Shown here: positions 31,301-42,032 of the stretch, piece after piece
How the letters are laid out: the number at the start of each line of letters is the position of its first letter
How positions within the stretch are numbered: position 1 is the first letter of the stretch
From: Amanita rubescens
Lineage: Eukaryota; Basidiomycota; Agaricomycetes; Agaricales; Amanitaceae
Assembly (NCBI GenBank): GCA_015039365.1
Contig: WION01000043.1
Location: forward strand, 215,440-279,439
Direction: 5' to 3'
DNA length: 64,000 nt
Made by a program: the position numbers and the translations under genes
The notes under the pieces: model-generated
What the model was told of the DNA's origin: nothing
The model's input: only the letters and a program-made list of their open reading frames with translations
Databases searched by the model: none

Positions 31301-33030
31301 CACTCCACTGCGCCCTTTGTAACCACCTCATAACCACCCGTGACCCTGCTCATTCAAAGATCAGAAGTGACAAAATCAGGCACCCTGAGATGAGCCACGT
31401 CGATCCCTGCTTCACTGTTGCTGACCCACCACCCTCCCTCCCCCTCTACCACTCAACTTTGCCCCATTGCATCCTCCCACAGCCTTTAATGCCCATGGGC
31501 CACACCCTCTGCATCTAGGTAAGCCACATAAAAGCTCTTTTTGATGTAGCTGACCCACCACCCCCTCCCTTGCGCTCCCACCACTCAACTACACCACGGT
31601 GCACCTCACTGCATCCACCTGCACCTTGTTGCACCCTGTTGAAACCCGGGTAAGCTGTGTAAACCCAAATTTTGACATTGCTGACTGGTTAGCAGGCATG
31701 ACTGGTCCTCGAATAATTGGCTATATCTTATGGGCTGTTCTGCAACCAGCTACGGTTACAGTTGGCCCACATTTAAGCCTGTAGCTGGACTTGACTGGGC
31801 TTAGATATGACATTGTAATGCTTGACAGTGCCTCCATGGATTGTAGAGTTTCTATTTTGGGACAGAGTATTACCATACACAATAATAATTGTTTGTCTTA
31901 CCATGCTTGAGCATATGAGAACATGCCCTATGCATCTTATCAAATCATGACTGTCTGAGAGTGCCTGATCAGAGGCACCATCCTGTCATCCAAAGAACAG
32001 CAATTAACAGTCTGATGCACATGATAAATCCCCTGATGTATTGCACTTTTTACAACTCATGGCTGCCTGGTGGTCCTTGACCAGAGGCACAATCAAACCA
32101 ATTCTGGTATAATTAGGTAAAGCTGGATCAATGTCACCATCCTGCTATCATGTCTCATCTTCCCTGAGACAGTTGATAAATCTTATAGCTAATGGCTCAG
32201 AATTCTCATAGTTATTATTCCTGATCCAAACATTGACACATGATCTAACCCCCCAAACTGTGGCAGACCTTACAAACAGTGGCTGGCCTGACAGCACTGA
32301 TCAGAGGTATCATCAAGGGAACTCAGACAACTCAATGGCCAGCAAACAACAGGCTGACACTCAGTATCTGCCATCCCATGTCTTGCACATCTGATAACAT
32401 TGTAACTCTCAGATGGCACATGGTCAGAGGTCCCTTTGCACCAATGATGGTATGGCCTGGTAGATATAGCTCAGTTAATACCTTCCTGTTGTTAGTGACA
32501 TTCATGATCTGTCTGTGACATCATGAAAGAATTTGATCAGAGGCACCATCCTTGTAATGAGTGGGACATCTGGCTTTTTTTTGCTTATTCCAGCAGTCCT
32601 TATGTGAGTTAATATGTCAGGCATCTCATGACCTATGTATGTCACCCTTACACATCTTTGCAAGTTCAAACTACCAGTATCCATTGGTCAAACTCTGACA
32701 TCTGTGATGTACTGTGATGTAATATGCCATCACTACCGTGTCTTATCTACCCTGAGACAGCTGGTGGGTTTTCATAAATATTATACATAATTGACAAGAA
32801 TTGTCATACTTATTATTCCTGATCATTAGATGATAGCCTTTTTCTCAGATAGTCCCACACTTGTGAAAGAGCCAATTCTGGGCTACCTTGTGAAATATAC
32901 CAACCCTACCGTCCTTTATATTACATTATCAATCGATATATCAGAGTTGTATATATTATAGATTTTTTAGTTGTTATAAAGCTTTATATACCCTTATCCA
33001 TTTTCAGACATTTTCCTGATGTCAACGTGT
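31301..33030. other. AT-rich repeat DNA upstream of the chromovirus
   Basis: No gene. A ~60-bp block (GCTGACCCACCACCC...CCACTCAACT) occurs at about 31416 and 31545. The motif TGATCAGAGGCACCATC or close variants recurs at about 31968, 32083, 32298, 32423 and 32533. Base composition is clearly lower in G+C than in the flanking gene regions. It may be the decayed remainder of a retroelement interior or an AT-rich satellite. Confidence 0.5.
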
Positions 33031-33517
33031 CAAAGGGAAATCTCCCGCATTTAAAGAAGGAGACTTGGTATGGCTAGACTCACGAAACCTGAAAACTGGA
33101 CAAATAAGAAAATTCTCGCCTAGACGAGAAGGACCGTTCAAGATCAAAAAAATCTTAGGACCTGTCACCGCTAAACTCGAACTTCCCCCAAGATGGAAGA
33201 TTCACCCCGTTTTTCATGTTTCACTCCTTACCCCTTATCATGAAAACGAAACACATGGTCCAAACTTTACTAGACCAACCCCAGACCTTATAGATAACAA
33301 AGAAGAATACGAAATCGAGACGATTGTCTCGCACCGAAGAAAAGGAAACCAATGGCAATTTTTAGTCAAATGGAAAGGTTATCCGACATCTGACAATTCA
33401 TGGGAAACCGAGGAAAACTTAGAACACTCCGAGGAGACCTTAAACGAATATAAAGAACAACATGGAATTACAGCAATTGTCCCCACTACTCATAAATCAC
33501 GAAAACGCCGTTCTTGA
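33031..33517 (+). CDS. Chromovirus pol C-terminus: integrase tail plus chromodomain
   Basis: The frame opens upstream of ATG 33065 (VKGKSPAFKEGDLVWLD), as expected for a truncated pol. It carries the GPY/F-type integrase tail (GPFKIKKILGPVTAKLELP, WKIHPVFHVSLLTPYHE). The chromodomain follows: EEYEIETIVSHRRKGNQWQF, LVKWKGYPTSDNSWETEENL. The aromatic cage positions Y, W and W are present. In the living element the chromodomain would target integration by binding chromatin marks. This fragment has no catalytic core. It stops at 33517, four bases before the ATG of the next ORF. Confidence 0.85.
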
Positions 33518-33521
33518 AACC

Positions 33522-35672
33522 ATGTCCTCCCCCATTAACAACCCGTCCGCCGCTGACACTCCAGCCGCTTCAACAGTCGTCGAGGAAACCGTCCCTCCGA
33601 CCCCTTCTAGGGAGGAATCGCCCGCACCATTGCCAATTCCTCCTCCTACCTGTATGTTACATTATATATCCATCGGTACAGAATGGTTCCCTATAATTCC
33701 TTCTGACGAGGAATTTGTACCCCGAAATGAAGATTCTTCATCTTCTGACTCATCCTATACCTTCCCATCATCAAACACTTCTACGATAGAAGAACTAATG
33801 CGAAACGTCACAGATATGGGGAACGCTATTCTCCCTAACACTCCTGTGCCACTTGAAATGCAGGAAATGGTAGCTCAAGTATTCGCCACCAGAGACCAAA
33901 TGGTCATCACCTACGCACGCGGACCACGTCCTGACACCACCCCTGAGGATATCCGGATCATGCGAGAAGGACTACTCATGTTCAATGCCACCGCTTTTAC
34001 CCTGGGAGTTCCTCCCATTGATGAAGAACTCGTCGACGACTACCTTGAAAGGGCAAGAACCATCGCCGCCACCAATGCTGCAACCACCGCCGCCATCTCT
34101 GCCGCCGCTAATGCTGTTGCCGCCGAAATCGATACCATCACCGTTAATGCTGCTATCGATGACGAGATCAATGAAAGACTCGTCAATCCCATCTCGATCC
34201 CTATTGTCTTCCCAGAAGACACTCCATCGCCAAGGCCCCTTTACACCCCGTTGGACTTAATGAGGGAAACCCACGCTCGATCCATGAGCCCAGTACCTAG
34301 ACTCCCTGCCGAAGGACCTATTCCTAGGTTCTATTTCCAGCACGCCTCTGTCAATGACGACAACTTTAACGTGCCCGCACCCGACATTCCCGCTATAAAC
34401 GTCATCTTGACACATTACGCCATCCCCTCCTTCATCGATCCAATAATTCGACGAGCCTTTTACCGAATCTGGACGCTCTTCATGTCCTGGACCTTTGCCA
34501 ACAACTATCTATTCATCTTAAATAGATATGTTCGCCCTGATCTGATGGCCCTCGTTAACGTCATCATTAATCTCACCCATCGGTTCCGAGAACCGCAACG
34601 TAACCGCTGGATCACTTTGATGATCTGGAATAATATTCATTGGTTTTGCGACCTACGAGGAGACGTATACCTCGAAGAAGCAACCCGTCTTACCACCGCC
34701 GGACATCGTCACCATTTCATCCAACCAACACGACAACCCGCTTTAGATACTGGCATGGCCTGGATGCACGGACGCCCTGTATTTCCCCGCACTCCCGTCA
34801 ATGCCACGTTCGAACGAATTCGAACCCTTAGTGACCGACTCAACCCGATGATGACCCCCGATGGTTGGGACATAACTATATTACGACAACTACAAACGAC
34901 GATTAACAATCTCGTGTGGAGGCACGATCGTAACCCTAACAGACCCAATGCCAGTAACGAATACCAAGACGCCGCCGTCATCGCACTCCAAACAGGACAT
35001 ACAATTGAAGGACGCGATGTCCCTATCCTTGAAAACCCGACACGTCGCACCATCTTTCACCTGCACGGACCTGATCCCTCAGCCGAACGATTGGTATCAT
35101 TCGAACCGAATAACCTAGCCTTCGAGGGAGAAGACATCCCTGGAACTCAAGGTTGTTACATGTGCGGAGCCCCGCATCACACTACCGAACACCATCGACG
35201 ACGAGAAATACGCCGAGGACCGGTACATGAGGAAACCCCGCCTCCCACTTATCCAGACGCTATAACACAATCATCGCTGCCCACGCCGTTTGAACAAATC
35301 CCTGAAAGACGAATTTCTACCGCTTCGCCCGCTACTACTATCGATTCCGCCCAACTCGAACAAGGCGAACCTTCCCCGCTTATCGAAAGAAGACGACGAG
35401 GGACAAATACTCGTCCTCCAGGCAACCGCCTCACTACTACTACTACTGGACCTCCACCATCACGAAGAAACCTTGGAAACCGTCGAGGCCAATCCACACG
35501 AGGACAGTCAACACGACATGTCGCCACTATGACTGCCTCGAATACACGAGAAGAGCGACCGACTCTTCAAGAACGACTTACTGACAACCGCCGCCGCCGT
35601 CGTCATCCCTGGCAAGGAAATGAAGACTCTTACACCTACGACAGCGATGCTGAACACAATCGTGACACGTAG
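33522..35672 (+). CDS. Post-pol ORF of the chromovirus, 716 residues, unknown function
   Basis: A single uninterrupted frame lies between the pol stop and the LTR. The N-terminus is Pro/Ser/Thr-rich, followed by an Ala-rich stretch (about residues 180-205). A helical, hydrophobic middle comes next (IRRAFYRIWTLFMSWTFANN, about residues 305-370, including LIWNNIHWF-like segments). Then comes CYMCGAPHHTTEHH (about residues 545-558), which resembles a gag zinc knuckle but with a final His instead of Cys. The tail is basic and Thr/Arg-rich (RRRRHPWQGNE). ATG 33522 is the first in frame after the pol stop. Intactness over 716 codons, while pol is truncated, suggests recent age. It could be a displaced gag-like protein or an env-position accessory; I recognise no domain. 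Confidence 0.75.
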   Translation: MSSPINNPSAADTPAASTVVEETVPPTPSREESPAPLPIPPPTCMLHYISIGTEWFPIIPSDEEFVPRNEDSSSSDSSYTFPSSNTSTIEELMRNVTDMGNAILPNTPVPLEMQEMVAQVFATRDQMVITYARGPRPDTTPEDIRIMREGLLMFNATAFTLGVPPIDEELVDDYLERARTIAATNAATTAAISAAANAVAAEIDTITVNAAIDDEINERLVNPISIPIVFPEDTPSPRPLYTPLDLMRETHARSMSPVPRLPAEGPIPRFYFQHASVNDDNFNVPAPDIPAINVILTHYAIPSFIDPIIRRAFYRIWTLFMSWTFANNYLFILNRYVRPDLMALVNVIINLTHRFREPQRNRWITLMIWNNIHWFCDLRGDVYLEEATRLTTAGHRHHFIQPTRQPALDTGMAWMHGRPVFPRTPVNATFERIRTLSDRLNPMMTPDGWDITILRQLQTTINNLVWRHDRNPNRPNASNEYQDAAVIALQTGHTIEGRDVPILENPTRRTIFHLHGPDPSAERLVSFEPNNLAFEGEDIPGTQGCYMCGAPHHTTEHHRRREIRRGPVHEETPPPTYPDAITQSSLPTPFEQIPERRISTASPATTIDSAQLEQGEPSPLIERRRRGTNTRPPGNRLTTTTTGPPPSRRNLGNRRGQSTRGQSTRHVATMTASNTREERPTLQERLTDNRRRRRHPWQGNEDSYTYDSDAEHNRDT

Positions 35673-35729
35673 TCACAAGTAAATTCAATATTCGGCAAAT
35701 ATTGGACTTCGTATGTAGGAGAAGGGCTA

Positions 35730-36159
35730 TGTTACAAACGTACGTCATGGCCTATCTTTTCTTATCTTATCATCTATGTCATCCCTCCTATGTCATTATT
35801 TGCATATGCGTTCCTTCCGGAACATTCATCGTTTATCATATGCCAATTACTTTTATCACATGTATGTCGTTTTCACATGTTAACCGTTTTCATTATCACA
35901 TGTAACCGTTTTCATTATCACATGTATATATACTTACCATATTTGCGTATGTACTTTGTACTATATAAATCACGCAAATATACGACTAGACCTCAGTCTA
36001 GTTTTAACAGTCAAAATCTGTCTCGTTGTCGTCTAAGTTCCCTTGAGGACTTATCTGATAACACTCTTATACTTTGAACGTTCTTAAGTGCCGGAACTCC
36101 CTTGAGGAACCAACGGTGCCTGATAGGCTTGACTTATCAGTGAACGAACAAACGTAACA
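35730..36159 (+). repeat. 3' LTR of the chromovirus (430 bp)
   Basis: Starts TGTTACAAACGTACG right after a purine-rich tract and ends ACAAACGTAACA, so the ends are inverted (TGTTAC/GTAACA). Inside are TATATAAAT-type boxes (about 35975) and several TCACATGT repeats (35860-35925). The 5' LTR is not in the window. Confidence 0.85.
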
Positions 36160-37871
36160 CTCCCCTTCTCCGTCGGTTCATTGGCCCCGACGGTCGACAA
36201 CTTGGTTTGTTCAACCTGAACAACTCAGTTGTTTTCACACACACCTTGCTCAATGACTACACAGCCTGCTTTACCTCGTCTGAGACTCCATTTTCAGCAT
36301 GGGTCAGCGTGACACGGAAGCGTTATTTAGACCATGGCTCGTCATTACCATTTCCTCACGAGGCGACCTTTCGTAATGCTTGGTTCGCTTACGGTGCTCT
36401 GTTACGGCTGGACGGAGACATGAAGTGCCCAAAGTGTGGCCCTGCACCAGACACCGTTATCTGGGATGGCGTTTCACTATCTTTTCACCGAAAACATATA
36501 TTGCCATCTTTAAGCCCGCCAACGACCATTCATGAGAAATCCCTCATCCGTGACTCACGCTATCAAGTGCAAGCACCTATTGGGAACTTAGATATCCGTC
36601 GTGCTATGCGCAAAATACTGGAGGCTGCGCTTGCACCTGCTTCCAAAGGACGCACCCAGGTGAATTCTGCTGGTAATGCTGGTAATGAAGCTACGATAGA
36701 GGGTGTGGCAGAAAGGGCTGTCCGTGATACATCAGGCCTTATCGAACACATATTCAAAACACACGATATGCTGAAACTCGTCAACAACTCTCTCGCTGAC
36801 TGTTTCTATTCCAATATCGGTCTGACGGCTATGCGTTCTGGTGTCTTGCAGTGTAAAGAATATGCGCGCTTGTTTACACAAGTAAGTTTGATCAGCAGCC
36901 GCCCGAGAATGACGTATCTAATGTATTGCTGCTATAGATAGTATCCGATGATTCGGTCTTGCAAATTGTAACGAGGTCGGCGCTGAGAAAACTCTCATGC
37001 TTCGTGAACCATCCTACAAAGGAAAACGCTTCAACACTTGCCGTAATCCCTGCACTTTACAATGTACTTCGATACGAAGAAAAAAGGGCCAAAATGTATC
37101 CTTTAGACTTACTGGGGATGTGCCAGTGGTTGGTGGAACGTACTAATGGCGTTCTTACGGTCCTCTCTATTCATCCTGCCCCAGAAATAGACAATGACAT
37201 TGATACTACTGATAAGGACTGGCAACAGGTAAGCTGAGATCCCCTACCACGTAATCAACATAACACTTATTCGGAATCAGACTGGTTGTTGCTATAGCAT
37301 GCCACAGATAAGGCATAGACCAAAGTACCCGAGATTAAGAAACGATACGAGTGCCGAGACATCTCAGCGCGGTGGGAAATGCTCAAAATACTATTCAACG
37401 TACAGTCAGAAAAGGCTGACAGGGGGCATTATGTGTGCGTGGTGCACACATAGCATATGCTACGGGTTTCACTGCATTCCACATGGAGAAGGCCGTAATG
37501 ATGTTTTTTCGGCTATGATTACTCGCTGGCCTAGAGCGCCCAGCCGCATTATTTATGACTTTGCCTGTGCACTTGCACCGTATTGCTTGACCCGCGAGCC
37601 AGATTTTTTTGCAGACACAGTGTTCGTCGTAGATGATTTTCACGCAAAAGGCCATACCAAGTGCTCACCGGCTTCTTTCCTGAAAACGTATGCGGCTGTG
37701 GACCCACGGCTTACCAAGATCAATTCAAGCGCTGCTGAATGCGGAAATGGAGGGATGGCTCGTATTCGGAAGTCGGTCAGTTACATGACACAAGACAGGG
37801 CTATATTATATACAAAGGTGTTCATCTCCATCTGGAACAGGCAACTCATCAGACGTATGCTAGAAATGTAG
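36160..37871 (+). CDS. KDZ (Kyakuja-Dileera-Zisupton) transposase, 5'-truncated by an LTR
   Basis: Exons about 36160-36881, 36938-37228 and 37281-37871 join in frame through 56- and 52-nt introns. Coding sense begins directly at the LTR border (RRFIGPDGRQLGLFNLNNS) with no ATG, so the gene's 5' third was separated from it by the chromovirus. Blocks include GDMKCPKCGPAPDTVIWDGV, then TGCCYSMPQIRHRPKYP, GGIMCAWCTHSICYGFHCIP, EGRNDVF, IIYDFACALAPYCL and VVDDFHAKGHTKCSP, and INSSAAECGNGGMARIRKSV. The conserved Asp in YDFACAL, the DDFH block and the Glu of AAECGN are the likely catalytic acids. The C-terminal half is intact. The gene is followed by the hairpin array at 37930-38830. Confidence 0.8.
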
Positions 37872-37929
37872 CCTATGTAGGACATCAATCAAGTTTCAAT
37901 TAGTAACTCGTATGGTTAGTAGCTCTATC

Positions 37930-38830
37930 ACCGTATGGCGCATGTGAGCGACCTTGGCCTTTTATTCCATGTTCTATGGTGTTTCTGTCACCATACAGCT
38001 TTTTACGAAGCTTTGGTACACCACTCACCATGTTGCGCTGTTTGGTGGGTGTACCACCATATATTAGTGCACAGTTTTGGTACGCTCTACACTATACTTG
38101 TCGGATGGTGTTTCAGTTACCATCCATTGTCTGTCAAAGTTTTGGTAGGCTCCTCACCGTATTGAAACCCATACAGTGCGTCTACCACCATACATCAATC
38201 TCAGTCATTCCACCTATTTATCTTCAAGTACGGTATTTTAGTTACCATCCATCTTCTCTCAAATTTTTGGTATGCTGCTCACCGTGTTAATCTCATATGG
38301 TAGCACCGTCACCATACATCATTGAGCTTTTTGGTGCACTCCACACCATGTCCTAGTGTTTTTACGGTATTTCAGTCACCATCCATCTTCTCTCAAAATT
38401 TTGGTATGCTGCTCACCGTGTTGATCTCATATGGTAGCGCTGTCACCATACATCATTCAGCATTTTTGTGCACTCCACACCATGTCCTATGGTGTCTCGG
38501 TCACCATACAGTTTCATTAATGTTTTTGGTATATTATTCACTGTGTGAGCCTAGTATATGGTGGCTCTATCACCATATACCGGCCCACATTTTTGGCACG
38601 CTCTACCTTATATTCTATGGTGTTTCTGTCACCATCCAGCATTTCTCAGAAGTTTGGTGTGCTACTCACCGTGTTGAGCCCGTATGGTGGATCTGTCACC
38701 ATACATCAGTGCATAATTTTGTTGTGCCCTACACTATACCTACGGTGTTTCTGTCACTATATGACTGTTCTCGAAGCTTACGGTGGGACTACCACCATAC
38801 ACCAGCATAGTGTCCCAGTCACCATCCAGC
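37930..38830. repeat. Array of CACCATA hairpins with ~125-bp period
   Basis: Seven or eight units. The element TATGGTGTTTCTGTCACCATA (a 7-8 bp inverted repeat around a short loop) or variants recurs at about 37977, 38106, 38228, 38368, 38489, 38618 and 38742. Between them, a second motif of opposite sense (TGGTACACCACTCACC, CGTATGGTGG...CCACCATACATCA) alternates. Many half-sites vary in compensating ways (CACCATC/ATGGTG). Confidence 0.85.
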
Positions 38831-38870
38831 TTTCTACAACGTTGCTGAGGGTCCGAAAATTTATAGTCAT

Positions 38871-39273
38871 CATGTGATTACAGACCCGTTGGCCGTACAT
38901 GTCGTTAACAGGTAGGTGGCTATTGTTTGGACCCATTTGCCAATCGCTCCTTATCTGAGATATTGAAAACAAGGGATTTGGAATGCCGCGGAGCGCGACT
39001 GGACACTTGGTTTGCTCCACTTCATTTCTACCTATGCTGGCACATGCTGTATGATACGCAGACGTCGTGCAGAAATAAATCTTGAATCTCAGACACTGAG
39101 CGCGTCGGGTCCAATCATAATTATGTACTATGCTACTGTATGTGATTGAATAAGTTATGACATTTCTTGATTCGTGAAGTGGTATCGACATCATCTACGT
39201 ATATGTCCCTCGTGTGTATCGCTCATCCAGTAGGTATAACCAAAGCATAACAGGTATGAATAGAGAGGGGCAT
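38871..39273. other. Spacer between the hairpin array and the transporter
   Basis: No gene seen. It would include the right end of the KDZ element and the transporter 3' end, but no terminal repeat was recognised. Confidence 0.4.
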
Positions 39274-41355
39274 TTACACCTCGGCATTCTTTTCATTTAT
39301 CTTCCGTTCTTCCGCTTCAAGTTCTTTTGCAATCTTAAGGTCCTGATATTACGTCTTCAGAAACGTCGGATTTGAAAAAGATAATAGTGGACGTACAATG
39401 GAAGGCGCGAACGAACTCTTCTGCCGGAGTCTAGCTCCATACTTGTAGAACAAGAACGGACAGGGGATGAACAGCGCAGCAATAATGCCAATCACAGTGC
39501 ATGCCCAGTGTATACCAAGCTGATTAAATAAGTTAATAATTGAGATTGGACGAAAAGAAAGATAACTTACATTTGTAAACATCTGGACAGTGAATAACGA
39601 GAATCCTGCAGCAGCCGCGCACCGTACGATCGCATTCGCTGCAAAGGCAGAGGCGCTATACATCAGGTACGTGTCCACAAAGTAACTCTGTGCCGGGAGT
39701 TAGCACGCTGGACGATATTTCAACTTGAAAGCATAACCCACCAAAACCGACATAAAAATCAGACTGATTCCGGCGCCAAGTGGGATCGTGCTCAATGCTG
39801 GCACATACCACGGTACTGACGCGTACTCGCCCGTCCATCCTAGCCAGAATATAGAAACGACCAATAACGGTGCGCCGACCATGGCACTCGTCAGCCGATT
39901 TTCTGGAGGTGGGAAGCCTTTCCATTGTTTTATAAGCTCCTTGTAATTTCTCGAAAGAAACGCGTTCACGAGAGAGCCAATCGTTGTCCCGATTCCGACT
40001 CCGATGAAGATAAGACCTCCCTGTCCCGCGTTGAAATTCCGTCGGACCATGAAAATGATCGGGAATGCTTCAAAAAGGGCGTATAAAAGTCCATACACGA
40101 TTGATGTGTAGATGGTCATGAGCAGTAAGATAGGTTCCAGCGCAAGCATTTGGAATGGTCTGAAAAGCGTGCGTTTTAGGACTCCGAAAAGCGACCAGTC
40201 CTGTCTCTCATGTTCAGCGTAGAGATTGGCATTCACAGGATCAGCTTTGCGTAGCCGTTTCGCCTGCGGTGTGGCGAATTAACGTCAAAATCATGCAGGT
40301 AAACGAAGGTTTGACTTACCCGTTGGAGTAGCAGAATAGGCGCATAGGTTTCCGGGAGAAACAGCGCGGTTATAATCGTACATGCGCCGGCGAACATCAT
40401 CATGACCCAATATACCCATCTCCACGATACACCGCTGACGACAATGCTATATCATTTTTTTGAGTTCCAGAGGCTGTGCGATTTAATCAATAGGAACTCA
40501 CTATCCACTAACGATGGGGCCCATTACAGGTCCCAAGAAGACACCCGCGGTGAATAGGCTGGTAGCAAGTCCACGACCGTCGGCGGGAAAGATGTCAGCA
40601 ATGACACCTCCGGCATTGATTAGCGGGGCGACGCCGAAAAAACCGGAGAAAAAGCGAGTAACGAGGAGTGTCGGGATATTTTTTGCTAACGCTTGTCCCA
40701 GAATAAATAGGGTGTATAATGTCATCGTCACTATGAAAATAGGTCGCCGGCCAATTAGTTCGCTGCCGGGGCCCCAGAAGAACGGCTGATGGCCGATGTC
40801 AGGTTGTGAGAATATTAAGGTACAATAGAACTTACGCCAAAAATGTAGCCAATCAGAAAAACAGCTGTCACGAGGTACGACACTTCTGCTGTTATATTAA
40901 ACTCCTGGATGACTCCTAATGTTGCTTCTGCAGGTGCTGATGACGCGAACGTTCTGTACAAAGTTTTCATTCAGGTTATGATGTAAGCCAAACTCGGAAT
41001 GAAAAACGCACACGTTAACCGTCATGACAATGACTACGATAGTCATAAACCACTTGTATCGCACGGACCAGTTCTGAGGGTTGTCCAGATCGTTTGGGCC
41101 GTCCCAGCCCACCAAATTGGGGTCCGTCGCTGGGTGCGACGTTTTGCTAGGAATTTTGACGGGCGGATCCTGTGGTTCATCCCCACCGTATTGCTCGATT
41201 TCATGTTCTATCCATTCCGCTTCTTCGTAAACTGGCGGGTTGACTTCAAGTTCAGCATCATTCGATTCATTATTTGGACGATGACTTGAGACTGGGCGAG
41301 AGTGAACAAAGGTAATAGAGGATTTGGGAGAAATGGATCGTGGTTCTGTCTCCAT
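39274..41355 (-). CDS. MFS transporter, Tpo1-like (DHA1) drug/polyamine exporter
   Basis: Eight exons, 41355-41012, 40953-40836, 40785-40502, 40446-40320, 40263-39742, 39687-39571, 39519-39397 and 39342-39274, join in frame to 567 residues through introns of 50-58 nt. After an N-terminal hydrophilic region come NPQNWSVRYKWF, typical of DHA1 fungal exporters, then TFASSAPAEATLGVIQEF, GYIFGPFFWGPGSELIGRRP (loop 2-3 motif), RFFSGFFGVAPLINAGGVIA, DIFPADGRGLA and LFTAGVFLGPVMGPIVSG (motif C). The second half starts with YGLLYALFEAFPIIF and has SYFVDTYLMYSASAFAANAI. About 12 membrane helices are visible. It probably exports small molecules across the plasma membrane by proton antiport; the substrate is not readable from sequence. 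Confidence 0.85.
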
Positions 41356-42032
41356 TGTCGCACAGTGAGGGACCAGAGACGTGGAGGTTGAATGAGAAAC
41401 AAGCCATCGATCGGCGAACTTTTATGAAGGAGCCCATCGAAAGAAACATAAGCCTTGGTATGTCATATAATGCCATGGAATTTTGTCCGCCTCCGGCAAT
41501 TGCAGTTGCCGATTAAGGATATCACAAGATGTGCCTGGCGTGACCAATATATATGCCTCGGCGTCGGCCAGCGCAACTTTGGTTCCGTGACAAGCACTCT
41601 TCTTACCCTCGTGCTCAAAGCCCCCAAATCGGAAGTTTCTTTTAAATAGGGTCCATGAGCAGCCCACGAGTCGACTAAGACATGTGGTCGATGTTTAATG
41701 AACCAGCCGCCGGGTCATTACCGTATTGCAATGCAATATCGTCTTGTCACATAGATCGCGAATAATGATTCTGAAGTTTTAGTCAGCCTCTTGGTCGTGA
41801 TCGTGAGGCTGCTGAGATTACGCACCGGAAGTTTGCCGCACGGGGCCGTGGCATCGTCGGCAATCCATGCCAAGTGGAACACTATTTCTGTTCTGGTCCA
41901 CTCATTGTCAATGACTAAATCTTGAATTGCCCTCGGCCCTTGGTCTTATGCAAATGAGGGTCTTGGTGACGAGTTGGTAAACTGAAGTTTAACCCTAACT
42001 AAGCCAAACAAACTCGCTAGCTCGCAGCGATC
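41356..42032. other. Promoter side of the transporter and spacer
   Basis: Upstream region of the minus-strand transporter. No RNA gene or repeat seen. The plus frame at 41455-41649 has no recognisable content. Confidence 0.5.

Larger units (their letters stand above)
33031..36159 (+). mobile_element. 5'-truncated Ty3/gypsy chromovirus with 3' LTR
   Basis: Contains the C-terminus of pol (integrase tail and chromodomain), an extra 716-codon ORF, a purine-rich tract (AGGAGAAGGGC) and one LTR starting TGTTACAAACG and ending CGTAACA. Gag, protease, reverse transcriptase, RNase H, the integrase core and the 5' LTR are absent. The right border abuts KDZ transposase codons. Confidence 0.85.

Noticed and set aside
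36207..36941. KDZ reading frame starting as if at a Met at 36207
   Set aside because: The codon there is TTG and the same frame is open back to the LTR border, so it is not a true start.
37930..38830. Array resembling a CRISPR
   Set aside because: The genome is fungal, the repeats are imperfect and palindromic with related sequence between them, and no cas-like gene is near.
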